In this document: positions 60,601 to 64,000 of the stretch, piece by piece | How the letters are laid out: every line of letters begins with the position of its first letter | Position numbering within the stretch: the stretch's first letter is position 1 | From: Phoronis australis | Lineage: Eukaryota > Phoronida > Phoronidae | NCBI GenBank assembly: GCA_002633005.1 | Contig: NMRA01000081.1 | Location: forward strand, 602,736 to 666,735 | Length of the DNA stretch: 64,000 nucleotides | Direction of reading: 5' to 3' | Notes under the pieces: model-generated | Seen by the model: only the letters and a program-made list of their open reading frames with translations | Database searches by the model: none | What the model was told of the DNA's origin: nothing | Position numbers and translations under genes: made by a program

Positions 60601-63164
60601 TACCCTCACGTTGGACTTCAAGCATATCAGCTAAAATACAGGTGGGGCGATTGAAGTAACGGACTTAACGCCCTGCGTACACGATACAGTGGCGTTGTGA
60701 CCCTAAGCGTGATTGGGTTTTTACGTACCTCGGTCGCTGCTGGCCATTTCTTAGAACTAAGGTATTCCTACAGGTAGGCACGAGTTCAGTAGGGCAAATT
60801 CCGCGTGAGAAAAGACAGATCAAACAAGACTCCGCTAGTTCGCGGTGTATTTTTAAGGGAAGCAATTGCTTGTGTAAAGATTTAATTCTCGCTGGACACT
60901 AATGATTGACAGGTCTTCTTATTGAATACTTTGAACAGTACAACTTTTATGTACATTGTATATTTCTTTTTGAGTTCAAAGCCAACACCACTGTTGTTCA
61001 AAGCACATACTCAGCAGTCGGACGATACTACTATTAGGCAATGGGGGTACTCGGTCAGCTGCTTTGTTGGTTCTTCTACAGCAAATGAAATACCAGGCAT
61101 TCGACAAGCGCTGTCTCAGCGATCAGTACATGCCGACACGAGTTCCGCACGTGACCCAAAGGAAACAATTGTGTCTCCTTCACCAAAGGGCATGAAAATA
61201 CGGGTATTTTACTGCCATAGTAAGGCAAGGTCCCGGTACCGCTAAAACTGATTGATTGTCAAAGAAAGGTAAGCGAGTTGCGCACGTTTTGGAATCTTAA
61301 TTTTGTGGGACGAGCGTTCACAGAAAAACAGATACTTTTACGAAAGTCGCGATCATGAAATTTTCGGGGGTGGGCGGTAAGCCGAGTATGGGCCGTAACC
61401 CCTACCAGTACGGTTTGTACGCGTAGCGTAACATCCTTACGGCGACCCAATTTTAGAAAAGTACCAAAATTTAAAAACTTTTAAAGTAATTAATATGTTA
61501 AATTATTGTATATCATGGTATTTTTTCACGGTTTAATCAAATCATTGCAGTCAAGGTCTTGTCTTCTGCTATAATGCTTGCCCCTCATGCTTATCTAAAT
61601 ATCATACGACGAACTTTGCAAAGCGCCAGCTAAAGCAATAAAGATGCACTTGAGTGTGTCTTTATAGAACAACAAGGAAAAGTGCGCTATCCCTATAATG
61701 TAGTTGTAACAACGTATATTTTTTCAGAGAAGTCACACCGTAGACGCCTTTCTCTCAAACGAAAGTTCACGTTCGATGGTCCTTGTAATGATAAGAATGG
61801 AACATTCGTGGCTAAGGTCCGTCAACTGATTGATATTCATTTCACAACAGAGAGCATAGGCCATCTTTGTCCGTACAACTCAGACCTGCAAAAGGTAATG
61901 ATACACGTTTTGTCACATAACGTATTGGTAATGGTAATCACAGTTAAGTGACTGACACAACCAAAGCAAACTCATTTTGTTGGCGAATTCATTTGTTTCT
62001 AACTCTAAGCTGCTTCGTGAAAAAACTACAATGTCTTTTTCAGCGTTGACAATTCATGTCTTTATTGTTAGACTGATTTTGGCCCTGAATCGTTAGCACT
62101 GGTTTGCTGATGTACTGTTGGAAGTAACGACTAATAAATGTCTGTAAACTTTCAAATTGTCTAATTGGCCTAGTTCCTTAAGTTACAAGTATCTTTTCAG
62201 CGTGAATGTGCTGAATTACGGGTGTTTTGTCATAAAACTACTAAAGATCGACGTAAGAGGAGCAGTAGAGAGCATGAAATGGATGTGAAATTCACATTTA
62301 TTATCAGGTAAAATTATCGGTACCGTACATGAGGTTAACTGTTGATTTCGTTATAATATTAATAAGATCTGTAAAACTTGAATAGTTAAGGTGAAAACTG
62401 AGAAAAGTCAAATTTAAGTTCAGATTTTTATATTGTCGTTTTTCTGTTGACTTAGTCAGTCAAAGTTCTTTATGTAGAGAGTGTGTTTGTCTTGCATTGT
62501 ACATTTGCTTAATGATTTGCGATTGTTTTATGTAATCTATATACATTGGCAAAGAAGACTTCTGAGCTGGTCAGTAACAGTAGTGTCATATTCAAGTCAC
62601 ATAACATTATGATACATATAAAATTCAATAGTCCCGCACTTCGTCTCGCTCGAGGCATCACAAGGGGTCACACGACAATGACCCATGTCAGACAAATCGG
62701 TCACATTTGAAAAAACAAAAAATGCAAATGGATCAATGCAACAATGGGTCACCAAAGTACAGCGACAGGGTGTTATAGGCCCCCTAGGAACCAGCACGAA
62801 CAGAGTCGCGGTTTTCCACCAGTGTCTCCAACAAACTAGAAATTTGATACATGGCAAGAAGCAAAAGGTTTAATTTTGAATTGGGACAAGTACAATTTTC
62901 CAAAAAAACAAGTTTTTAATTTTAAGAATAAAGTTAAATATCTAGCCCTGACCACCTTTTTGAAAACTTGTTTCAGCAACGATTCGTCAGGTGGCGAGGC
63001 TGTGACTCTGATGAACACAACAGTTTACCTGATAACACAATATCTCAACACTTATGGTTACGTCGATTCGCCCTCTGATGAGGCGTCACCAGGTGTGCCC
63101 ACTGAAGTTTTGGACGTGTTGGTTGGCTGTGAAGACGGCTACACACACATTGGCAAAGACTGCG
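27545..63164 (+). CDS. gene B: chimeric LRP-propeller/EGF/EphR-like/HYR/Sushi-like protein, 25 exons, 3' incomplete
   Basis: Exons (joined): 27545-27620, 29738-29814, 31136-31268, 33707-33878, 35969-36097, 36622-36899, 38138-38272, 41823-41968, 42683-42785, 43859-44039, 44765-44988, 45276-45404, 45828-45999, 46298-46537, 47549-47727, 47952-48158, 48963-49226, 50177-50323, 56158-56337 (uncertain), 57244-57501, 57747-57995, 58232-58438, 61728-61894, 62201-62307, 62977-63164. Total 4,348 bases (1,449 codons plus one base) with all phases compatible and no stop. Domains by residue: signal peptide 1-25; propellers 26-288, 334-551, 595-860; EGFs 289-333, 552-594, 861-948 (two); EphR-like 949-997; Ser/Thr linker 998-1057; HYR 1058-1143 and 1144-1226; Sushi-like 1227-1295; tail from 1296. 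Known families: YWTD/EGF units as in LRP receptors (Wnt or lipoprotein binding), and EphR-HYR-HYR-Sushi as in polydom/SVEP1. Expected secreted or surface located. No transmembrane segment seen before the window ends. Ligand and function are unknown. Confidence 0.85.
28116..28395. mobile_element. foldback element family, copy 2
   Basis: Begins gggcccgaagtccaatattt and contains gagcgaactcaagatgggta, ctcgagtacacaatgactta and atctcgaaatctcgaa, ending cgaacgtagaacggg. The halves are imperfect reverse complements of each other along the element. Confidence 0.65.
28670..29028. mobile_element. foldback element family, copy 3
   Basis: Begins gggtcgaatatttc, contains gagctggagtacacaatggc, tttgcacttaatgacccgat and ctcgagcacataacaataaa, and ends caggagttcgatttcgaata. 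Same order of phrases as the copies at 28116 and 31385. Confidence 0.7.
29738..29814 (+). CDS. gene B exon 2: start of propeller 1
   Basis: 77 bases between tttag and aaag/gtaagt. Together with the split codon it encodes a segment with HLIAFHAVPPRLETIRK, which resembles the first strand of LDL-receptor-type propellers (LLFA....I..I). Enters phase 1, leaves phase 0. Confidence 0.8.
29815..31135 (+). other. gene B intron 2
   Basis: About 1.3 kb. Contains a minus-strand PLE-like terminal segment near 30060-30135. No other feature recognised. Confidence 0.5.
30060..30135 (-). mobile_element. Penelope-like-element terminal segment (candidate)
   Basis: On the minus strand cctgaagatgacatagggtt is followed shortly by aagcgaaacgtcgtgtttca. 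This ctgaNgatga...gaaacgt arrangement is typical of Penelope-like terminal repeats, which carry hammerhead-ribozyme-like cores. Only a fragment is present. Confidence 0.35.
31136..31268 (+). CDS. gene B exon 3: propeller 1 YWTD blade
   Basis: 133 bases, phase 0 to phase 1, acceptor ttctgtag, donor gctg/gtaagt. Encodes VVGLAVDARYHLLFWSD, the GLAVD...YWTD signature of LDLR class B repeats. Confidence 0.9.
31269..33706 (+). other. gene B intron 3
   Basis: About 2.4 kb. Contains foldback copy 4 (31385-31764). The open frame at 33103-33417 has no domain signature and does not fit the phase of the flanking exons. Confidence 0.55.
31385..31764. mobile_element. foldback element family, copy 4 (best preserved)
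   Basis: An element of about 380 bp whose two halves pair imperfectly along nearly the whole length: cggggtcaagtctc against gagtacaaagattagacccc at the ends, cttttgtgcgaactca against tgagttcgcacaaaag inside, and actcgaaatctcgagt near the centre. No ORF of its own. Confidence 0.75.
33707..33878 (+). CDS. gene B exon 4: propeller 1 blade
   Basis: 172 bases, phase 1 to phase 2, acceptor tctatctag, donor cacgg/gttagt. Encodes VTGLTVDWTTKRLIWSD and later PKALVVDSSHG, both typical YWTD-repeat phrases. Confidence 0.9.
33879..35968 (+). other. gene B intron 4
   Basis: About 2.1 kb. A MITE of the GGGCCCGTTCCAA type occupies 34866-35621. Flanking sequence shows scattered fragments of the family seen at 41162 (tttagaccgcttacaag). 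Confidence 0.55.
34866..35621. mobile_element. MITE, family with gcccgttccaa termini, copy 1
   Basis: The left end tgcccgttccaagaaactga and the reverse complement of the right end (ggcccgttccaataaaactg) form terminal inverted repeats. Inside, runs such as cttaagttttatcttaaaat make it further self-complementary. No coding capacity. A shorter relative lies at 48655-48876. Confidence 0.7.
35969..36097 (+). CDS. gene B exon 5: propeller 1 blade
   Basis: 129 bases, phase 2 to phase 2, acceptor ttgcttag, donor aacag/gtaaga. Encodes FIYWADQGYRKIERIQTDG, a canonical YWTD repeat (YWAD...KIERI..DG). Confidence 0.95.
36622..36899 (+). CDS. gene B exon 6: last blades of propeller 1
   Basis: 278 bases, phase 2 to phase 1, acceptor ttttag, donor cctgt/gtaagt. 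Encodes RVLYCVDAYKSTI (degenerate YWTD), then IFGLAVSHSAFYLSTWYK. Ends before the EGF exon, as in LRP-type genes. Confidence 0.9.
36900..38137 (+). other. gene B intron 6
   Basis: About 1.2 kb, mostly a dispersed repeat copy (36974-37236) and unremarkable sequence. Confidence 0.5.
36974..37236 (+). repeat. dispersed repeat family, copy 2
   Basis: Begins gcatgcgcgcactcagcc, contains gatatgtggaccttttactg, tttgtctcgtttaattggac and tcactgaggcggaccttttt, and ends cctggatgcgccaatg. Same layout as 8029-8294 and 53850-54089. Confidence 0.75.
38138..38272 (+). CDS. gene B exon 7: EGF-like domain 1
   Basis: 135 bases, phase 1 at both ends, acceptor tacgcag, donor attg/gtaagt. Encodes NPCNLASRGGCSHICLV, then CACP and DRKTC. 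This is the N.C....GGCSH.CL...C.CP......C pattern of EGF modules that cap LRP propellers. Confidence 0.95.
39748..40750 (+). repeat. tandem duplication of a 0.4-0.6-kb segment
   Basis: Unit 1 (about 39748-40355) and unit 2 (about 40356-40750) share accttatct.cattctcggg, tcctttcattcaccga, acgagtcgcctcacgcctct (second copy: tcgagtcgcctcacgcctct) and cacgaacacag. Unit 1 carries an extra 138-144 bases from an inserted element. Confidence 0.85.
40048..40185 (+). mobile_element. small inserted element with caggggcggatccagg terminus, with empty site in the neighbouring duplicate
   Basis: The insertion begins caggggcggatccagg and ends cccttggccact, flanked by gaaaac on both sides (40042-40047 and 40186-40191), a likely target duplication. 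The second unit of the tandem duplication has one aaaac at the same place and lacks the insert. The left terminus matches the element near 7763. Confidence 0.75.
41162..41682. mobile_element. MITE-like element with tttagacc termini
   Basis: The left end gatttagaccacttgtaaca and the reverse complement of the right end (ggtttagactacaaactgct) pair imperfectly, as do ggtctcagatcgttcctcac and its counterpart gaaaggaaaattgaaacc. Related fragments near 17130, 32320 and 33985 suggest a dispersed family. Confidence 0.5.
41823..41968 (+). CDS. gene B exon 8: start of propeller 2
   Basis: 146 bases, phase 1 to phase 0, acceptor cttgcag, donor tgaaa/gtaagt. Encodes ELVLYTIKGSGIVAYM and PVALAYHPTLK, typical of the first strand of a new LRP propeller. 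Confidence 0.9.
42683..42785 (+). CDS. gene B exon 9: propeller 2 YWTD blade
   Basis: 103 bases, phase 0 to phase 1, acceptor tgtttcag, donor gatg/gtatgt. Encodes VVYWSDVKELVIYQVQLNG, a clear YWTD repeat. Confidence 0.95.
42786..43858 (+). other. gene B intron 9
   Basis: About 1.1 kb. Nothing recognised beyond ordinary AT-rich sequence. Confidence 0.5.
43859..44039 (+). CDS. gene B exon 10: propeller 2 blade
   Basis: 181 bases, phase 1 to phase 2, acceptor cctattttag, donor agaag/gtgagt. Encodes GMVLDPVSNRLYFSN, then ESVNLDG and KPRGLAIDFERR, all standard YWTD-repeat phrases. Confidence 0.95.
44765..44988 (+). CDS. gene B exon 11: last blades of propeller 2
   Basis: 224 bases, phase 2 to phase 1, acceptor gtttcag. 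Encodes HLFISDWGEEPKIVRCNLDG, then NPNGLSVNGEMLYVVDS. The donor I use (aaccg/gtacga) is weak, but it is the only one that keeps frame with the EGF exon; the stronger aaag/gtaact 12 bases on would break frame. A single N at 45011 shows local base uncertainty. Confidence 0.88.
45276..45404 (+). CDS. gene B exon 12: EGF-like domain 2, GC donor
   Basis: 129 bases, phase 1 at both ends, acceptor tgttccag. Encodes CVNNPCSGLCFDQP, CRCP and DGFTC, six cysteines in EGF order. The donor is aaag/gcaagc, so this intron is GC-AG rather than GT-AG. No usable GT lies at the matching position. Confidence 0.92.
45828..45999 (+). CDS. gene B exon 13: start of propeller 3
   Basis: 172 bases, phase 1 to phase 2, acceptor tattccag, donor gcag/gttaga. 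Encodes ENFLLLCDVNTVYLMSL, then YDSVNKYIYWSESSR, matching first-strand plus YWTD structure. Confidence 0.92.
46298..46537 (+). CDS. gene B exon 14: propeller 3 blades
   Basis: 240 bases, phase 2 to phase 2, acceptor ctttcag, donor ggcgg/gtaatt. Encodes GVIDGLAVDHSTRSL and GRPRGLAVLGG. The YWTD position reads LTMSGY, a degenerate blade. Confidence 0.9.
46538..47548 (+). other. gene B intron 14
   Basis: About 1.0 kb. A cytosine-rich run near 46600-46740 repeats cagctccccca; otherwise nothing recognised. Confidence 0.5.
47549..47727 (+). CDS. gene B exon 15: propeller 3 blade
   Basis: 179 bases, phase 2 to phase 1, acceptor acttccag, donor aatg/gtaatt. Encodes QIFWSDIQSPGRIVRMSS, then WPNGIAINNGLLYVGD, two clear repeat signatures. 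Confidence 0.95.
47952..48158 (+). CDS. gene B exon 16: last blade of propeller 3
   Basis: 207 bases, phase 1 at both ends, acceptor tttgcag, donor aaaag/gtgagc. Encodes IFGLAVFDQFVFYTDW, a textbook YTDW, and ends PTTLHLHHPSKLK, as where LRP propellers pass to their EGF. Confidence 0.95.
48159..48962 (+). other. gene B intron 16
   Basis: About 0.8 kb with a short TTA/ATT microsatellite near 48237 and a shortened MITE copy at 48655-48876. Confidence 0.5.
48655..48876. mobile_element. MITE, family with gcccgttccaa termini, copy 2 (shortened)
   Basis: The right end gtttcttggagcgggtccca and the left attccaagaaatctgactca are imperfect inverted repeats, with internal self-complementary cttaag/taagtt runs as in 34866-35621. 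Confidence 0.55.
48963..49226 (+). CDS. gene B exon 17: EGF-like domains 3 and 4 in one exon
   Basis: 264 bases, phase 1 at both ends, acceptor gctttcag, donor ccaag/gtaaca. The first half encodes HCEKSGCDHCVVTPGGFYC, CP and C, closing propeller 3. The second half encodes CDESCHVNALC, CVCKAGYFGDG and C. The second EGF resembles the gene A EGF at 2216-2365 (CH.NA.C, CVC.AGY.GDG). Confidence 0.93.
49409..49816. mobile_element. TIR element with THAP-domain relic
   Basis: The termini tttggtggacag (49409-49420) and ctgtccaccaaa (49805-49816) are a perfect 12-bp inverted repeat, about 408 bp apart. Inside, a minus-strand frame carries a THAP-like zinc finger (see next entry). Looks like a deleted P-element/THAP-type transposon. 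Confidence 0.6.
49549..49761 (-). pseudogene. THAP-type zinc-finger remnant
   Basis: The 70-codon minus-strand frame contains PRCCAMGYTDALR, then IMFHVFPTAKKNPWQKLAAA. THAP domains open with CCA..C and contain an FH.FP block followed by a W in the second helix. Here the second cysteine of the first pair is Tyr, and the stretch ends at a stop right after the domain. THAP domains are the DNA-binding part of P-element-type transposases. Reading as a broken relic is an inference. Confidence 0.5.
50177..50323 (+). CDS. gene B exon 18: ephrin-receptor-like (GCC2/GCC3) module
   Basis: 147 bases, phase 1 at both ends, acceptor attccag, donor actg/gtaggt. Encodes ACPVDTYKEEMG, SCSPCPSNSSTHDVLGSTTC and C.C. 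This is the CP.GTYK......C.PCP.NS.T...GST.C.C pattern found in SVEP1, SCUBE and Eph receptors. Confidence 0.93.
50594..51132. mobile_element. MITE-like element with ccctcgaccc subterminal repeats
   Basis: The left end attgttctaaactcccctct and the reverse complement of the right end (attgttctataaacccctcg) match. Near both ends ccctcgacccac recurs in inverted orientation. The 128-codon frame across it (50759-51145) shows no domain. Confidence 0.6.
52612..53524. mobile_element. nested element with short-period repeats as inverted termini
   Basis: The left end is an array of a unit of about 16-18 bases (ttcactactccgaagg and variants, 52612-52705). The right end carries the same unit inverted (ttcggagtagtgaacc and variants, 53469-53524). 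The roughly 760 bases between hold no recognisable gene. Foldback-type elements have this structure. Confidence 0.65.
53850..54089 (-). repeat. dispersed repeat family, copy 3 (minus orientation)
   Basis: The reverse complement begins catgcgcgcacccagcc, carries gatgtggatcttttgctaag and ttgtctcgttttctgggact, and ends cccgtgggtgcgtgcatg. Same order as copies 1 and 2. Confidence 0.75.
54143..54640 (-). pseudogene. broken ORF of the 4.4-kb element
   Basis: Minus-strand frames with stops and shifts contain, in order, ADGTFPLDTIALLLFLDVA, FKGIRYKLFHGKSLRFM, LEWKINFAVPNKK, CQFSFDG and GGAIDLFGYEDDGQQRL. From memory this order (an LxFLD segment, INFAVP, SFDG, then G.IDL.G.E) resembles an uncharacterised multi-copy family seen in cnidarian and other invertebrate genomes. 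I cannot name it. At least three breaks are visible. No function is claimed. Confidence 0.5.
56158..56337 (+). CDS. gene B exon 19 (probable): Ser/Thr-rich linker
   Basis: 180 bases, phase 1 at both ends, with a strong donor (tgtag/gtaagt) but a weak acceptor (acgaaag, little pyrimidine). Encodes 59 codons rich in Ser and Thr (STSHGSFVDISLTSTPLPTR, later TTQTARTSTTEVSS). Such segments are often O-glycosylated spacers. Length, phase and composition fit. It could be skipped, since removing it also keeps frame. Confidence 0.5.
57244..57501 (+). CDS. gene B exon 20: HYR module 1
   Basis: 258 bases, phase 1 at both ends, acceptor atttcag, donor tttgg/gtaagt. Encodes VPPPYFENCPNGEVIILALP, then FEWSG and VKYWAEDYEGQHVTCAFQV. 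HYR modules start P.....CP..I and end with ...Y.A.D..GN...C.F.V. Here the end motif is variant. Confidence 0.85.
57747..57995 (+). CDS. gene B exon 21: HYR module 2
   Basis: 249 bases, phase 1 at both ends, acceptor gctgtag, donor caagg/gtgagt. Encodes TTPPRFEFCPTDIAV, WREAVVNDNVDI and VTYRATDPAGNMASCSFVV. This is a full HYR signature (PP.F..CP.DI, W..A...DN, YRATD.AGN...C.F.V). Confidence 0.95.
58232..58438 (+). CDS. gene B exon 22: Sushi/CCP-like module
   Basis: 207 bases, phase 1 at both ends, acceptor tgtttcag, donor tttag/gtatgg. Encodes ACDVTGLVPKGGALVCAI, CNVLC, IICADGGWMK and ARACLG. Cysteines and the C..GGW.....C ending fit a diverged Sushi repeat, and SVEP1 also has a Sushi after its two HYRs. 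Confidence 0.85.
59101..60240. mobile_element. dispersed element with atgcgcccaca/tgtgggcgcat ends
   Basis: The 11-base ends at 59101-59111 and 60230-60240 are exact inverted repeats. Inside are several copies of cacctagtggcca and the phrase aaatttggcacatatg, typical of high-copy non-coding repeats in marine invertebrates. The assembly gap falls inside. Confidence 0.6.
59718..59872. other. assembly gap (155 N)
   Basis: A run of unresolved bases within a repetitive element. The ORFs crossing it are artefacts. Confidence 1.
60507..61440 (+). repeat. direct repeat about 850 bp apart
   Basis: gggcaggcggtaagccgagc near 60515 and gggtgggcggtaagccgagt near 61368, with similar flanks (gagcggttaaaatc, gggccgtaacccct). 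No coding content. Confidence 0.5.
61728..61894 (+). CDS. gene B exon 23: start of unassigned tail
   Basis: 167 bases, phase 1 to phase 0, acceptor ttttcag, donor aaaag/gtaatg. Encodes EKSHRRRLSLKRKFTFDG, then VRQLIDIHFTTE and HLCPYNSDLQK. The basic run looks like a proprotein-convertase site. SVEP1 has a comparable two-cysteine linker after its HYR-Sushi block; the match is only in layout. Confidence 0.8.
62201..62307 (+). CDS. gene B exon 24: tail with furin-like site
   Basis: 107 bases, phase 0 to phase 2, acceptor cttttcag, donor atcag/gtaaaa. Encodes RECAELRVFC, then DRRKRSSREHEMDVKFTF. RRKR before SS is a furin-type consensus (R-X-K/R-R). Confidence 0.8.
62977..63164 (+). CDS. gene B exon 25: last exon visible in the window
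   Basis: 188 bases, phase 2 to phase 1, acceptor tgtttcag, donor tgcg/gtgaga. Encodes NDSSGGEAVTLMNTTVYLIT and ends GCEDGYTHIGKDC, a lead-in to another cysteine-rich (EphR-like or EGF) module that must lie beyond. The gene is therefore incomplete at its 3' side. Confidence 0.85.
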
Positions 63165-64000
63165 GTGAGAATACTTCTCTACCATAGCTTAGTCGTCATT
63201 TGTCCAAGATTCTACAATAACGTAACTATACATTGAATTGCTCGCTCCAGCTACATGTATCGTAACTCAGTTAATTCGACTTTCCGAAGCCGATTTTCAT
63301 TTCAAGTTTACCATTGCTGCAGAAATGAACTTGACGTAAAGGTTTTCTGCGTGTACACGATCAGACTACTAGGCTAAGTCAATTAGACGCCGTACGTTGC
63401 ACAATGTCAGACCAAGGCTGCGTTCCGAAGACCGCAAAACATTAGCATGCACTTCACTTAGATCTATGTAAGAGAAACATTGAGTTCAATCCCACGATTA
63501 AACTCTCCGTCGTTGCCCTCCAATCACTTTAGCTTTGTGGCCACCATTTTCCTATGAAACGGCAAATGAGCTCCCGAGCATACTCGTGAAACGGTCGCTT
63601 TTCACTCGTGTGATTTTGCGAGATCTTGCGAGATCTTGCTTTTCTCGCAAGAAACTAGTTGTATTGAGCGCTCTCCAGTTTTGAGCTTGTTTGGTGTCTG
63701 CGGGAAATCAGATAATGCCAAAGCAAATCGCGACTGTGTTGTGACAGCCACCGCTGGCGCAACGTTTGACACCATTCTTCATTTCATTGCATCACAAGCC
63801 ATTGAACACCTACAGCAGTTACGCTGCAGAGAACTTATTTTGAAGGCCCAACACTGTTCAACCAAAAGCAATAGACGTCAAGATATTGAGAAGTCGCGTG
63901 TTGTGCAAACTCCTAGTGAATGATCCAAAATGTGTTCTGGTAGTGCAAAAAATATTGAAAATGGGAGAGCAACTTTCGGTGGAATAAGATTGAATGCACG
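63165..64000 (+). other. gene B intron 25 or following exon, unresolved
   Basis: An open frame at 63636-63923 can be entered in the correct phase through an acceptor ending ctcgcaag, and would then give a 90-codon terminal exon ending in TGA. Its cysteines do not match the module expected next, so I leave it unassigned. A short direct repeat (cgagatcttg twice) precedes it. Confidence 0.3.

Larger units (their letters stand above)
58439..61727 (+). other. gene B intron 22 with repeats and assembly gap
   Basis: About 3.3 kb. Contains a repeat with 11-bp inverted ends (59101-60240), the N gap, and a second repeat whose phrase ggcggtaagccgag recurs at about 60519 and 61373. The 107-codon frame at 60922-61245 does not fit the phase of the flanking exons. 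Confidence 0.5.

Noticed and set aside
60922-61245. Possible Ser/Thr-rich exon between the Sushi-like exon and exon 23
   Set aside because: The available acceptors give the wrong phase for the preceding phase 1 exon.
63620-63650. CRISPR-like or att-like short direct repeat (cgagatcttg twice)
   Set aside because: Only two adjacent copies, in animal DNA; a simple local duplication.

Overview
This is animal nuclear DNA, AT-rich, with coding sequence in short exons separated by introns of 0.2-9 kb. I called exons by splicing open segments at AG/GT boundaries and checking that phase is kept. Two cell-surface or extracellular multidomain genes stand out, arranged head to head, within a landscape full of small inverted-repeat transposons. 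The long intron-rich modular genes, the LDL-receptor-type propellers combined with HYR and ephrin-receptor-like modules, and the many MITE-like repeats fit a marine invertebrate such as a hemichordate, amphioxus or mollusc. I cannot fix the species from the sequence.

Gene A (minus strand, N-terminal part only, about 12635 down to 2216 and probably beyond the left edge) starts with a signal peptide and a von Willebrand factor A domain with a full MIDAS set. It continues after a long intron into an EGF-like exon. This order matches the amino end of SVEP1/polydom-like proteins. A weak set of plus-strand exons at 541-957 may be the 3' end of a third gene.

The stretch from 12636 to 27544 holds no gene I can support. 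It contains inverted repeats, a perfect 24-bp hairpin, a 57-bp minisatellite open in several frames, MITEs, and a small NRF-1-like/E-box cluster about 0.9 kb upstream of gene B.

Gene B (plus strand, 27545 to beyond 63164) is the main content: 25 exons joined in one continuous frame of about 1,449 codons with no internal stop. Order: signal peptide; three units of YWTD beta-propeller plus EGF (as in LRP-type receptors); another EGF; an ephrin-receptor-like (GCC2/GCC3) module; a Ser/Thr-rich linker; two HYR modules; a Sushi-like module; and a tail with dibasic, furin-like sites. The protein therefore reads as an LRP5/6- or LRP4-like triple propeller joined to the middle of a polydom/SVEP1-like protein. 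Every intron at a domain boundary is phase 1, which fits exon shuffling. The EGF exon of gene A and the fourth EGF of gene B look related, so the neighbours may share a duplicated tail module behind different N-terminal domains.

Gene B introns hold transposon remains: a foldback family, a tandem duplication that preserves an empty target site, a THAP-domain relic inside a TIR element, and a 4.4-kb TIR element (51431-55798) carrying a broken minus-strand ORF and a second element nested inside it. There is a 155-base assembly gap at 59718-59872 and one N at 45011.
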